From the NCBI GenBank assembly GCA_022695795.1, contig MU404056.1, positions 434,001 to 498,000 on the forward strand: DNA of 64,000 bases. Direction: 5' to 3'. The stretch comes from Biscogniauxia marginata. Lineage: Eukaryota; Ascomycota; Sordariomycetes; Xylariales; Xylariaceae. Of this stretch, positions 43,249 to 53,013 are shown piece after piece. The stretch's first letter is position 1; every line of letters begins with the position of its first letter. Under the pieces are notes generated by a model that saw nothing but the letters and a program-made list of their open reading frames with translations, did no database searches and had not been told where the DNA came from. The translations under genes were made by a program, and so were the position numbers.

Positions 43249-45297
43249 ATGGCAAAATACCTGTATCCGAACCCGGAAGATCCGGATATGTGGATGAACA
43301 CCTTCAATCCTCAACTTAGCACGAGTACCAACCAACCACACACCCGACACCCCCAGCCATACCCTACCCCTAGCTACCCAACCCAGAACACCCAGGAAAT
43401 ACAGATGATCCAGAATCGGTGGGTTCAACCGGTACCAAATAATAACATATATGCTCAACAACATCATGTCCCGACCCTGAACGACTTTATCCCGGCTGCC
43501 CCTATGGATCTAGGAGGCCAACCTCGTTTCGATACAAATGTCCAGCAACCCATCCAACCCACCATGGGCGTACCACCATTTAGCTTTATACCCCCAAACG
43601 CTATTCACGGATATCAGTCCGTCGCTAGATTCAATCCCCTCAAAGGATTCCCATCAGACATGAACTTCTCAGACCCTACTCTCATCTCAAACCAGTACAA
43701 CAAGCCCCCAGAGTCAGCCAACACCCATGATCCTTCAAATATGGAACATGAAAAACAAAATGAGCCAAGACTGGATCCTGAGAACATCGGTACGGCAGTT
43801 CACCCCATAAACATTAACCCAAGTCCCGAGCTCGAGGTTAGCAGGACAGTCAATAGAAGACAGAGGAAGACAGGAATATCGGCAACACCGAAGAGAGAAA
43901 AGAAGCCGGCGAACCCCAAGAAACGGAGTGCCAGCAAGAGAAATGTAGACGCTCCCGAAGCGAAACGTCCGAAGAGGCAAAGCGACTCATCATGCAAGAG
44001 CTTTGCCTGCGAGGAATGTAGGCGTACTAAGAAGAAGTGCGCACTCCAAATCAAGAAAAATCGCTATATGCGGACTCTTGACTGTACAAATTGTCTAAGC
44101 AAGGGCTGCACTTGCATTTATGGAGGAAAAGACGGACGAACCAACGACACAGAGACGCATCAACTCGAGGAGATTCTAACCAAATACCGGGCTCTCGCAA
44201 TGGAGTTTCTCACCCAACTAGAACTGATGTCTTGTCAGAGACATACCGAACAGGGAATATTAGCCCACAAATACCTCCGCGCTGGAAGAAACCCGTCTGT
44301 TATTGTCAGCCAGATTATCATGCCGAAACCAGACCTTTTCTTTGTGGACTATATCCCAGCATTACAGGGCTTCAAACGGGGTTACGAGAAGCTCACCGAA
44401 AGAAGGGCAGCCGTCGCAAATGCAGAGAAAACGGGCAGGAGGGTCCTCGCTTCTCTTGCGTCTGTATTGATTCGCTGTCTTAACGACCAACTCCCCGAGG
44501 CTGAAGCGGTCCGGATCTTGAAATTCGCCAGACAAGGGCGTTACCGAGATTGTGACAACTTTGAGGATTCGACATGCGACCAGCAGCTCGACAAATGGTA
44601 TCCGGACGAGCTCATGCCACTGGAAGGCCAGAAATACGCGCCGTCCCCCAAGGCCACTTTTCAGCCACGAATCCCTGATGGGATCCTTTACGTTCCCTAT
44701 GGTTCAGAAGCAAATTTTCCGGGTGAAGATTTTTCAGATGAAGACCCTTCAGATGAAGCTTCGCAGGCGGCCCCCCAGCAAACCATCGACGTGGCGAAGA
44801 CCGACATCGTCGCGCCGGCACGACCAGCACCGGAGCCCCAGCAAAATCTCGAGGAAGTCCTCGATCCAAACATATTGGACTACCGACTCGAGGCTGCAGC
44901 ACCAGTCCGCCAAGAGGGATCCACAGAGCAGCAGACACCTCCGTCTCGGGACCCGGTCGAATCCACCATCGAGGACGGATTCATGGCCTTTTTCGACTTC
45001 CCGAGCTTTGGTTCTGGCGGGGCCGGCACCGATAACACCACGTCGCGTCCGGTAACATCGGAGGACGATACCGCGGTGGGGACCTCCGAAACGGCCAATG
45101 ACGGCGAGGAGATCGTCGCCGCCGCCGCCGCCGTCGCCGCCGCCCCACCGCCGGACTTCTCAGAACAAGACAGCTACTTCGCGTCCCTCTTCAACGGCGA
45201 GTACGACGAGCCGGTGAACTTTGCAGAGCAAGGCGGCGATTACGAGGATATCTCCAACATGACAGACGCCGCCTTGGAGAGATGGTTTGCTGAATGA
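43249..45297 (+). CDS. Transcription factor-like protein with atypical Zn2Cys6 cluster
   Basis: Likely DNA-binding regulator. One intronless frame of 682 residues, ATG in a CATCATCATGG context. The first 200 residues are Asn/Pro/Gln-rich. A basic nuclear-localisation-like stretch (KREKKPANPKKRSASKR, and later EAKRPKRQ) precedes the zinc cluster at about residues 254-286: CEECRRTKKKC, then a 14-residue spacer, then CTNCLSKGCTC. The pattern C-x2-C-x6-C-x14-C-x2-C-x6-C fits the binuclear cluster, but the middle spacer is much longer than the usual 5-9. A helical region follows (about 295-430: LEEILTKYRALAMEFLTQLE; RRVLASLASVLIRCLNDQL). The C-terminal third is acidic with Asp/Glu and poly-Ala (EEIVAAAAAVAAAPPPDF) and could activate transcription. 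No fungal-specific TF domain is evident. The target is unknown. Confidence 0.72.
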   Translation: MAKYLYPNPEDPDMWMNTFNPQLSTSTNQPHTRHPQPYPTPSYPTQNTQEIQMIQNRWVQPVPNNNIYAQQHHVPTLNDFIPAAPMDLGGQPRFDTNVQQPIQPTMGVPPFSFIPPNAIHGYQSVARFNPLKGFPSDMNFSDPTLISNQYNKPPESANTHDPSNMEHEKQNEPRLDPENIGTAVHPININPSPELEVSRTVNRRQRKTGISATPKREKKPANPKKRSASKRNVDAPEAKRPKRQSDSSCKSFACEECRRTKKKCALQIKKNRYMRTLDCTNCLSKGCTCIYGGKDGRTNDTETHQLEEILTKYRALAMEFLTQLELMSCQRHTEQGILAHKYLRAGRNPSVIVSQIIMPKPDLFFVDYIPALQGFKRGYEKLTERRAAVANAEKTGRRVLASLASVLIRCLNDQLPEAEAVRILKFARQGRYRDCDNFEDSTCDQQLDKWYPDELMPLEGQKYAPSPKATFQPRIPDGILYVPYGSEANFPGEDFSDEDPSDEASQAAPQQTIDVAKTDIVAPARPAPEPQQNLEEVLDPNILDYRLEAAAPVRQEGSTEQQTPPSRDPVESTIEDGFMAFFDFPSFGSGGAGTDNTTSRPVTSEDDTAVGTSETANDGEEIVAAAAAVAAAPPPDFSEQDSYFASLFNGEYDEPVNFAEQGGDYEDISNMTDAALERWFAE

Positions 45298-45356
45298 ACG
45301 AATGAACGAATGAACGAATGAACGGACGAACGAACGAACGAACGGACGAACGGATG
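45294..45356 (+). repeat. GAAC/GAAT tetranucleotide microsatellite spanning the stop codon
   Basis: Tandem GAACGAAT, then GAACGAAC/GGAC units run from the stop codon of the zinc-cluster gene into its 3' flank. The TGA stop itself is part of the repeat pattern (AATGAACG). Confidence 0.85.
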
Positions 45357-46396
45357 ATTCTTTTTGGTTTGGTTTTTTTTCCTTTTGGTTTACTGTGGAG
45401 GAAAAAGGGATTTTGGTTTTGCTCTTGTTTCTTTCCGACTGTTTTGACGGATATATGGATTATGATTATGAAGGATGGCGGCGGCATCGGAAGACATGAA
45501 TTATGGTGCTTTATTGTGTTTTTTTTTTATACCCCTGGCGGAAAGGTTTTGGGTTTGTGGGTGGAGGATACTTATCGGGGTTTATTGCCGGATTGAGGAT
45601 ATCAGATTGGAAATGATTGGTATTGGTTACTCAACTTTGTTTGGAAAAAATCATCGATAAACCAGCGATGGGTAGGAAAGTTTTTGGATTTTTGGATTTG
45701 GCAAAAGATTTGGCCAAGTGTATCCTTGGCCCCGACTCTCGATGATGGGAAAGGGGAAAGGGGGATTGGGTTGGGAGCGGTGGATAGAGGCGAATCATAA
45801 AATGATTTCCCCTCTCTTTGATGACTTCCCCCCTCGTGATCGTGATCGTGGTGTTGATGTGGTTTGTTGCGTCCCAAGTATGATTTGTTTGGCCTTGAAC
45901 TGTGAAATCGGTTCTTGCCTCTCATATATCGCAGCGTCTGCCGTCTATTGGATGAAAAACCGGCTTCTTTCCCCATCATAGGTGTCGATGATGGTGGAAT
46001 TGGTGGAATGATATCACCATGGCTTACATCACATCTAAATTGGATAAAACCTGAACACAGACCTGTGGAATTTATGGGGATCTGTTCCCCGGTTGCGTAG
46101 GTGTAGGTCTGCCATAAGTCTGTTTTCTAATTACGTTGGCTGTCAACCGCAGCACTGGCCTCTATCACTTGGATCTAAACACCTGCTTATCATGTAATCA
46201 GTATACGAAATAGAGGGCGTAACTTGTAGCTCTTGAAACATCGTGCCTGTCTCGTTGTAATATTATAAGGACAACCGCTGATCTATACTAGCAACTCGTG
46301 GGGTGTATCTAGCTAGCAATCTCACAGAGCACTGCATCTCCTATCTTCGATATTCCGACCTCACGGCGGCTTCGCTATTGTCCGTATATCCCCACA
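45298..46396. other. Intergenic between convergent genes
   Basis: Starts with the GAAC/GAAT microsatellite. Open frames of up to 125 codons on the minus strand (45602-45979) have no recognisable motif. No gene is supported. Confidence 0.5.
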
Positions 46397-47065
46397 CTAA
46401 TGCTTCTCGTTCTGTTTCCTCTTCCTCTCGGCCTCGACCAACCGATCAAACCTCTTCATGCACGGGTACCCCTCGAGGAACGTGTTCCCGACCCAGAGCC
46501 ACCACAGCTTACTCCCGCTCTCGACCCTGTACTGGGTCAGCCTGCCCCGGATCATCCACCACGTCTCGAAGACGTGGATCGCGACGGTCGGCACGAAGAT
46601 GGCCCTGACGAGCCACGCGTAGCCCTCCGCGCCGCCCGGGAACCACGCGTCGAGCAGGTCCCACACGCGCGTCCCCGGGGCCACGAGGCCCAGCGCCAGC
46701 GTCGCCGCGCTCACGAGGTACTGCGTGACGCCGACGAAGGAGACGATGCCCAGGCCCTCGGGCGGCGTGTACACGGCGACCCGGACGTCGCTGAGGCCGA
46801 GCTTCGCCTGCGCGCTCTGGGCCATGTCGACGAGGACGACGCGGGCGTCGGCGAGGGTCTTCATGGGCGGCGTCACGGGCACGATGTGCGTGCCCGACGC
46901 GGAGGCGATGGCCAGCGTGTCGAGCGTCAGGTCCACGAGCTCCGGGGAGGCGGCGGCGGACGCGGAGAGCCCGTTGTACGCACGCAGGTAGTGCGACAGG
47001 GAGTCTGCGTGGTCTCTGTTCATGTGTGCCTTGAGGCGGGCCTTGTGCGCTTCGTCGAGGGCCAT
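46397..47065 (-). CDS. DUF2470-domain integral membrane protein
   Basis: Function unknown in fungi; the DUF2470 fold is related to the split-barrel/heme-utilisation HugZ C-terminal domain. One exon, 222 residues from the preferred start at 47065 (GAAACCATGG context). The N-terminal DUF2470 segment reads KARLKAHMNRDHADSLSHYL, and later VDLTLDTLAIASASGTH. Two membrane spans follow: VGVTQYLVSAATLALGLV and LVRAIFVPTVAIHVFETWWM. Between them is RVWDLLDAWFPGGAEGY, then KLWWLWVGNTFLEGYPCMKR. The end is basic (ERKRKQNEKH). The frame stays open up to an ATG at 47257, which would add 64 Ser/Thr/Arg-rich residues. I chose the shorter form because family members usually begin just before the KARLKAHMN segment. 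The gene is GC-rich in the middle, opening a false frame on the plus strand. Confidence 0.8.
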   Translation of the reverse strand: MALDEAHKARLKAHMNRDHADSLSHYLRAYNGLSASAAASPELVDLTLDTLAIASASGTHIVPVTPPMKTLADARVVLVDMAQSAQAKLGLSDVRVAVYTPPEGLGIVSFVGVTQYLVSAATLALGLVAPGTRVWDLLDAWFPGGAEGYAWLVRAIFVPTVAIHVFETWWMIRGRLTQYRVESGSKLWWLWVGNTFLEGYPCMKRFDRLVEAERKRKQNEKH

Positions 47066-47850
47066 GGTTTCGACGCGGTGGGGGGCGGGCGGACCGGACC
47101 GTTTAAAGAGTGAGTGAGGTCGAAGGAGGGAAAAGCGACTGGTTACTATTCTAGTAGGAGGAGCTGTGCGATTATAATTTGATTGACGAACGAATAACGT
47201 TGTGTGTTTGGTGTTGAAGAGGGACTTGACGACGGAAGATGCGGTATCGGTTATCATGATTAAGCTAGAATATGCATTAAACCGATATTACGGTTTATAC
47301 AAGGTCACGGATAGAAGCTGTATGGTTAAGGAAATATATGCTATAATAAGAATTATCAGTATCAGGTAGGTTTAGATCCTAAACTTCCCTCGGCCAACTA
47401 CACATAGTACCTTCTCTATCATAGCAACAATTCTAACAGGAAGACATTTTATTCAAAATAAACGGAATGATCTCTGGTGAGACTAGACGGGGCGCTATAG
47501 TTACCAAAAGGCCCCAGCCGTCGTCTGAAGTATGGAATTTGATATCAATCTATATATCCCTGATTATGAAACCTTCTCTATTCTACCATTGCCCTGGAAC
47601 CCTCGGAAACGAACAAGCCAACCTAAGGTAGGTAGTCGTTCTCCTGCTTCACCGCCGTAGCACCGTCTCTTGTACAATTTGACACGTCATTCATATGAGA
47701 GTGAGAGAGGACCTGGATGTGTTACCCCTCCCCGCTCGCCGCTTGACTGGACGCGTGATCGAATCTCACAACCTCCTGGGCCGGATTAGAAATGATCTTT
47801 ATGCGCAAGCTACCGCGCATCTTGCCGGCTAGCTCGAGCTGGTCATGGCT
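47066..47850. other. Intergenic
   Basis: Contains the leader and promoter of the DUF2470 gene (or its longer N-terminus up to 47257). The rest shows no supported gene. One CCTAAGGTAGGTAG element lies near 47621. Confidence 0.5.
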
Positions 47851-49390
47851 CTACTCGTATTCGCGATTAACATCGCTGTTGGATCGCCCAATCCGCCAAG
47901 AGGAGAGGAAGACATCTGACCGCCGCGAGTTCATTTTTTCGGGCCGTCGCATAATCATGTCCGTCTGCAACGGAACTCGCCGAGACGAGCGGTGACTCGA
48001 CCGTGCTGTGGAAGTACTACTGAGGATAACCTTCGGGAGCACCTGGCTTAGGAGCCGGCGAATCGCCGGCAGCGAGGCCACGATGATGGAGACGTTGACC
48101 TCGATGGCGAACTAGAGCACCATGTCGGTATAGTCCCGTGTAGAATTTAGTGAGCGCGCGAAGGCAAGAGGTAACGTAGGCGGACGCAACTCGTGATCAA
48201 CACGAAGACGCCGAGGCTAAACATGACGATACTGATCTTTTCTCGCGACGTATTGTTGAGGTTGATAAGTAAAGGTAGCGGCAGCGCGAGGATTATCGTC
48301 TCCTGGGCTATTTCGAAGGACGCAGGCACGTACGATAGCGCATTAACGTTGATACATTGGGATATCTCGTCAGGGCCGCCCTTCCAACCATCCCAGTTAT
48401 GACTAAGTGGGTTGCATTGGAATACCGAGAGGACGACGAATATGGCGGTCGATATGACCACGAAGACCATAATAACCCATGCTGCGATGCGGAACCCCTT
48501 GTTTGGAAATATTCGTAGGCAGAAGCATAGGATCGCAATTTTGGTGGGCGATAGTAGCGTCAGATAAAATATTTCATCGGCGTAGATGAGCTCGGATTTA
48601 TCTATCAGCTAAGTCGGTATCGCAAAGGGTTCAAAATTTTCTCATATCTTCGGTGATGTCGAAATTGTATCCGAGCCAAGCGTCCATATACCTGCCCCCA
48701 AAGCCATAAGTACAGCTATTTTATGGTAACCCTGATATTTTCCTTTTGTGAGACAGGGCTATTCCAACCCACCGTATTCCCAATGGCCGTGAAAGCGACG
48801 AACAAAACCTATTCAGTATCTTTCATTCAGCTATAGCCTCAACATTAGTAATCGAGGAATGTTTACTAGGACTATAATTATGGCATAGACTTCGGTTTCA
48901 AATTTGCCCACTGCTCTTCATCTGCCATATATTGCGAAGTCAGAGGCAGACCAGAGTGAAAAAATGGCTGCGAAGGCCCAGAAGTCTATCCGCTGTGATA
49001 TCTCAGCGACGCCGCATGCTTCTTTCAAGACTCTTAAGATTTCTGGCTAAAATGAGCTGTGCATAGTTGAGCCCCCATCGCAAGATTCATTTCACACGGT
49101 CTCGTACCAAGACCTTCCTCGATCGTGCAGCTTGATTCGACACACCCCTGGACAGTGTAATACAATTCTTTGTCGCTGCAGACGCACGTTGTATTGGTGA
49201 GGCTCAAGGATGATATCGTGACCGCCTCCTCCAGGCACGTTAGCTGCGAACCGATGGATCAGCTGGTATCTACGAGAGCATGTGGCATGAATAAAGACTC
49301 ACGCCGCATTGGGGAATCTGGCTGGCATATTGCAGAATATCAACTCTACAAAGCTTCCCCCCCAAAAAGTACTAGGGCCGCCAAGAACCG
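47851..49390 (-). pseudogene. Decayed CFEM/PTH11-like seven-helix receptor
   Basis: A relic of a fungal CFEM-domain, rhodopsin-like membrane receptor. Reading the minus strand from about 49350: LQYASQIPQCG, a probable intron, LTCLEEAVTISS, SLTNTTCVCSDKELYYTV, QGCVESSCTIEEGLGT (CFEM, with one expected Cys replaced in TISSLSLT). Next come broken helices with several stops, GAGIWT and WLGYNFDITEDMRKF (stop at 48631-48633). Then a well-kept core: IYADEIFYLTLLSPTKIAI, CFCLRIFPNKGFRIAAW, VFQCNPLSHNWDGWKG, ISQCINVNALSYVPASFEI, LPLPLLINLNN, FSLGVFVLITSCVRLRYL. After RLRYL a frameshift (about 48166-48172) leads into LAFARSLNSTRDYTDMVL, a TAG (48112-48114) where Trp is expected, and FAIEVNVSIIVASLPAIRRL. 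Several independent lesions make it a pseudogene; the core frame of 48147-48470 alone would not be functional. Confidence 0.8.
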
Positions 49391-50514
49391 CGTATCTTCA
49401 TCTTGACTTGGGAAGTACTCACTTCCCCGGGCCACGGGAATACGACTAGCAGAGCCAATTTCGTAGGACGAAGATGCCATAGGATGTTATCGGAATTAAA
49501 GGAATTCAACAACTAGCGCTCCAGAGGTATAGTTCAGCAGGCGTAGGCGGCGGCGTGTTAGAATGTGCTAGTTACGCCCGCTGAATATCTCAGATAGCTG
49601 AGAGGGCCATGTGACGCTTATTATTACGTTTATTTGGCTGCTCGTGAACTTAGCCGTGGAAAATGAAGCCATCGAATGCCGCACTGCTCTGGCTCTTAAG
49701 TTTTCATCTCAACGAGATCTTAAAGGGTTGGGTCTCTGAGCCTAGGTTGGATTAACTAATTATTATAATAAACCCAGTCATCGGATTATAGAAGTCAAGC
49801 TCAATGAGTGTTTGTAAATTGGCATTTACCATACAAACAGATTAATTCTCCTCATTGATTTAACATAAAACGGGACCATAATTTATGAATACCAACTAGT
49901 TTCGTGGCCATGAGATTGGCGACGCTGCAGTCTCTAAAAGAATCTTGATATTCCGCTTTTTAATCCTCAAAAATATTCAATACTAATGAATCTTCTCATA
50001 AGATCAATACGGTAGAGCTTGGGACTCTGCTAGTTGATCGTGGGAGGTTGGACTTTTTTGAGAGCATACTAGGTTTTGAGATAGATGGCCACGAAACTCA
50101 AAGCCTTCATCTCTATTTTTCCAGGGTGGGAGACAGATTATTGTATTTATGAAGGGAGCATGACTTCATAGCACGTGAAAAACAGCCTACTAATGAACCC
50201 TTTATGAAGAGACGAGATAGAATCATTTGCCGTTAGCACAGGTAGAATTTTCCCTTTGCGAAACTTTCATAATTGACTCACAGATGAACGAAAGGGTATA
50301 ACATTGAATAGCTCTACACTAAAACTGAGTAGACGGGCTTGGTCTAAGGTACTACCCAGTTTAGTGATGCCTCAATCGTATGCTATCCGAGAATCTCATC
50401 TTTAGCCCTTTTCTTTCCCTGCTTAATGGTATGCCTAGAAACTGCAGGTTCTACGAACCGTAGCTATTTCTAGACGATGGCGTCATTCTTTCTCTCACTC
50501 CTTTAATTTGCTTA
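49391..50514. other. Intergenic, AT-rich
   Basis: About 1.1 kb between the receptor relic and the LPMO gene. No supported gene or motif; stops are dense in all frames. Confidence 0.5.
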
Positions 50515-51679
50515 TCATGCACATTGAGAATAGTAGGGCGCCGAGACGTCCTGGCAGGTAAGCCCCTCCTGTTAAAAAGTGTCAGCTCCCCCAAAAAGGG
50601 AAAATCAATTCAAGTCGGACCGGGAAATACTTACGGCACAGGTGGTGCATCCGGTGTACCCTTGGCCGCCGCACTGCTGGTATCGCTGCTGTGCACACGC
50701 ACCCGAGCCCTCGCCGGAATCTCCACTTCCCGCACCGGCCCCCGGAGACGCGATGGCGGTTCCAACCGGGCCCGACCCGGCAGTACACGTCTTCGCGCAG
50801 CCGCTGCTACAGCCGGAGCCGGCCTTCTTGGTGGTTCCGGAGGCGATGACCTCGGGTCCCGGGTTGACGTATTTGTCGAGCTTGGCGTGGATGTTGACCT
50901 GGATACCCGGGTCACTCGCCTTTAAAGCCCCGGGGAGTTGGACACCGGCCGGCGCGGCGGCGGCGGGGGATGCGGAGCCACCGGTGACGGTGATCTGGTA
51001 ACAGGAGATGTAGAACTGGGCTTGGCCAGCCGCGGCTGCGGTATGGAGCGCAATTACTTCGGCACGGAGCAGGTAGTCGCCTGCAGGAGTGTCGACGGGA
51101 ATAGGGACGTCCATTTTGCCGCAGCACGAGTTGAGATCGTTCGTACCCCAGTCATCTCCATCGCCGACCGAGCCCTTGGCAGACCAGGAGTCCGCAAAGA
51201 TCTTGTACCAAGAGGTTGAGCCGTCGGCCATGGAGGCGTCGGGGACTTGGCTGAGATACACGTTCACTGGGCCGTAGTGAGCTCCTCCGATGGCCTCACT
51301 CCCGCATGAACGGTCTCCTGGTTGCTAATGCGACGATAAGTCATATGTTACTACAAAGCAGACGCGCTTTCTTTACCTGATGCATCTCCACTGTGACTGT
51401 GGAACCAGCCTTAACGGCACATTTGCCCGAGACGCCCCTAGTCCCAGCATTGCATCGGATGTCGTTGCTGTTGACGTTCGTGACGGGGCTATTACTCGAG
51501 GGCATCCGGACACACTGGGATCCGTACTCAAAGAGTCAGAAGCATCATTACAACAAGTCATAAGGCGTCGTGGAACTTATCATGTCAACTCCATCAACCC
51601 ACAGTGCCTGGAACAGAGCATGTCCAGCGACCCGAGAAGCTAGGGCTGCTGAAAATACAGAATAAAATATTGACTTCAT
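50515..51679 (-). CDS. AA9 lytic polysaccharide monooxygenase with CBM1
   Basis: Copper enzyme that oxidatively cleaves cellulose outside the cell. Four exons: 51679-51581, 51526-51377, 51324-50635 and 50568-50515, 330 residues. The signal peptide ends ...RVAG and the mature protein begins with His (HALFQALWVDGVD), the first ligand of the histidine brace. The second ligand is in GSTVTVEMHQ. Further family motifs are YGSQCVRMPSSNSPV, NDIRCNAGTRGVSGKC, QPGDRSCGSEAIGGAHYGPV and AQFYISCYQITV. A Ser/Gly/Ala linker leads to a C-terminal carbohydrate-binding module (YQQCGGQGYTGCTTCA, then EGLTCQDVSAPYYSQC, split by intron 3). Intron 1 (51580-51527) has ATAAGT in place of the GTAAGT donor; see findings. 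With it removed the frame and the conserved YGSQCVR are restored. If it is not removed, translation stops soon after and no enzyme is made. Confidence 0.83.
51527..51580 (-). other. LPMO intron 1 with an AT donor (ATAAGT...GAG)
   Basis: The 54-nt segment has intron-like features (stops in frame, a CTGAC branch-like site near its end, an acceptor at TTTGAG) but begins ATAAGT rather than GTAAGT. Exons on both sides match AA9 proteins exactly at this join. Confidence 0.75.
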
Positions 51680-52623
51680 TTTTGCAACCGTCAAGTAAGC
51701 CAAGGACTGTTTTATTCGGATTTCGGACGAGCTGACCTGGTTCAATGGCGATGATCAACGGGGTGATGCAGCAAGCCCGGTTTTATGCCTCGCTTCCAAG
51801 CAACAGATCTAGCAGCCCGTCCAAGGACCATCATCTTCCGCCTGATAAATCGGGCTAAGGTTTAATTTACAAATGCGTGAAGGTACGCAGTTGTGTAAGC
51901 ATCATTGGCCAAGCAGCTCGTCAGGTCGTGAAGGGAACTGCCGTGGCGGCTGAATTCCCCAGGTTTTTTCTCCACACGCATCGCATTGGATGCTGGTCTT
52001 CAGGGGCCTAGACGTGCAGAGTGTCCTGTTATTAGGTTATGCAGATTTTTCCTGCTGTCCTATTGCGGGTCTTCTTATTTATCGGTAAGTGAGATTGGGG
52101 CCAAGATGTAAGTGAGCCTGCTTCCCGGGTTTCTACTGTTGAAGGCCAGTGGTATGCCTAGGTTTATTCGCACTCATATTCGCAGTAATCGAATTCCTTT
52201 AATACCGAATTCGGGGAAATACCAACTTTCCTGTTATGTATGCCGCCGAGTTTCATAATAGAGAATGGCCAATGTAATCCTGTAGTTGCTCCAGGTCCTA
52301 GCGGAGTATCCTAGTCGTTCGGCTTTGTTGGAAAGCGAGGAAGAGAATGCCCTTACAAGCAGGCCACAATACTGTTTCTAGAGACACGAACGAGACATGT
52401 CCATAATCCAACATCGCAACGGTGGTCTCTTAGGTCGTTAAATTCGTCTATCTGCAACCACCATCGCGCGATTGTCATGATCCGGTGCAATAATTCGGCT
52501 CCATAACTACGAGCCAATTGCATAGTGATAGACCCTCGAGTAATAATAGGGACAGCACATGGTGCCAATATCATGTGCCAGCTCTATACTGCCGAGGGCA
52601 TTCTGACGCGCAGCACGCAGCCT
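51680..52623. other. Intergenic, with the LPMO promoter
   Basis: Holds the upstream region of the LPMO gene, with GCATAAAA on the minus strand at 51781-51788, about 105 nt before its start codon. The remainder shows no supported gene. Confidence 0.45.
51781..51788 (-). promoter_or_regulatory. TATA-like box of the LPMO gene
   Basis: GCATAAAA on the minus strand, about 105 nt upstream of the start at 51679. Weak match. Confidence 0.3.
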
Positions 52624-53013
52624 TTACTCCGAGTTCTCGTAGCCCATCCCCAATTTCCACCAGGAGCTTAGACCCCTCTGCTCCATCCTCTCGCCAAACT
52701 CGGCTACAGATGTGACTTCTTCAAAGCCACCATCGGTGGTCTGATGGGGCACTCGAACCGGAGAAGCAGCCGGCTTCCGGGCGCATTGAAAGTCTTTATA
52801 TCGGAGTCCCTGAACAGCACTCACCCAACTGCTAATGCTATCCTCGTCCAAGCTTTCGGCGTACATGATTCCTGGTGAGCCGCCGCTGCGAACAAGCACG
52901 AAGGGTAGGGCATGGTGCGACGCTGTCTTCTTGACGCGCTGGAGTTTCTTCCGGCTGGTGATGTGGTGTGTGCGAATGAGTGTCGTGAATAGAGTTATGG
53001 TCCGGGTCATCAC
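52624..53013 (-). CDS. Small conserved-looking protein, function unknown
   Basis: Not recognised with confidence. A single frame of 129 residues starting MMTRTITLFTTL. The N-terminus is basic (HHITSRKKLQRVKKTASHH). The middle, LPFVLVRSGGSPGIMYAES, followed by SSWVSAVQGLRYKDFQC, has a beta-loop-beta look with a Gly-x-Pro-Gly turn; it is faintly like the end of DUF1115/RWD-associated domains. The end is FGERMEQRGLSSWWKLGMGY. No signal peptide or membrane span. The orderly, non-repetitive composition on this strand is why I call it a gene. Confidence 0.55.
   Translation of the reverse strand: MMTRTITLFTTLIRTHHITSRKKLQRVKKTASHHALPFVLVRSGGSPGIMYAESLDEDSISSWVSAVQGLRYKDFQCARKPAASPVRVPHQTTDGGFEEVTSVAEFGERMEQRGLSSWWKLGMGYENSE

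Noticed and set aside
46400..47113. 237-codon plus frame
   Set aside because: Arg/Asp/Gly-rich shadow of the DUF2470 gene.
48147..48470. A short intact membrane protein gene of 107 codons
   Set aside because: It is only the middle of a seven-helix receptor; both ends continue in other frames past stops, so it belongs to the pseudogene.
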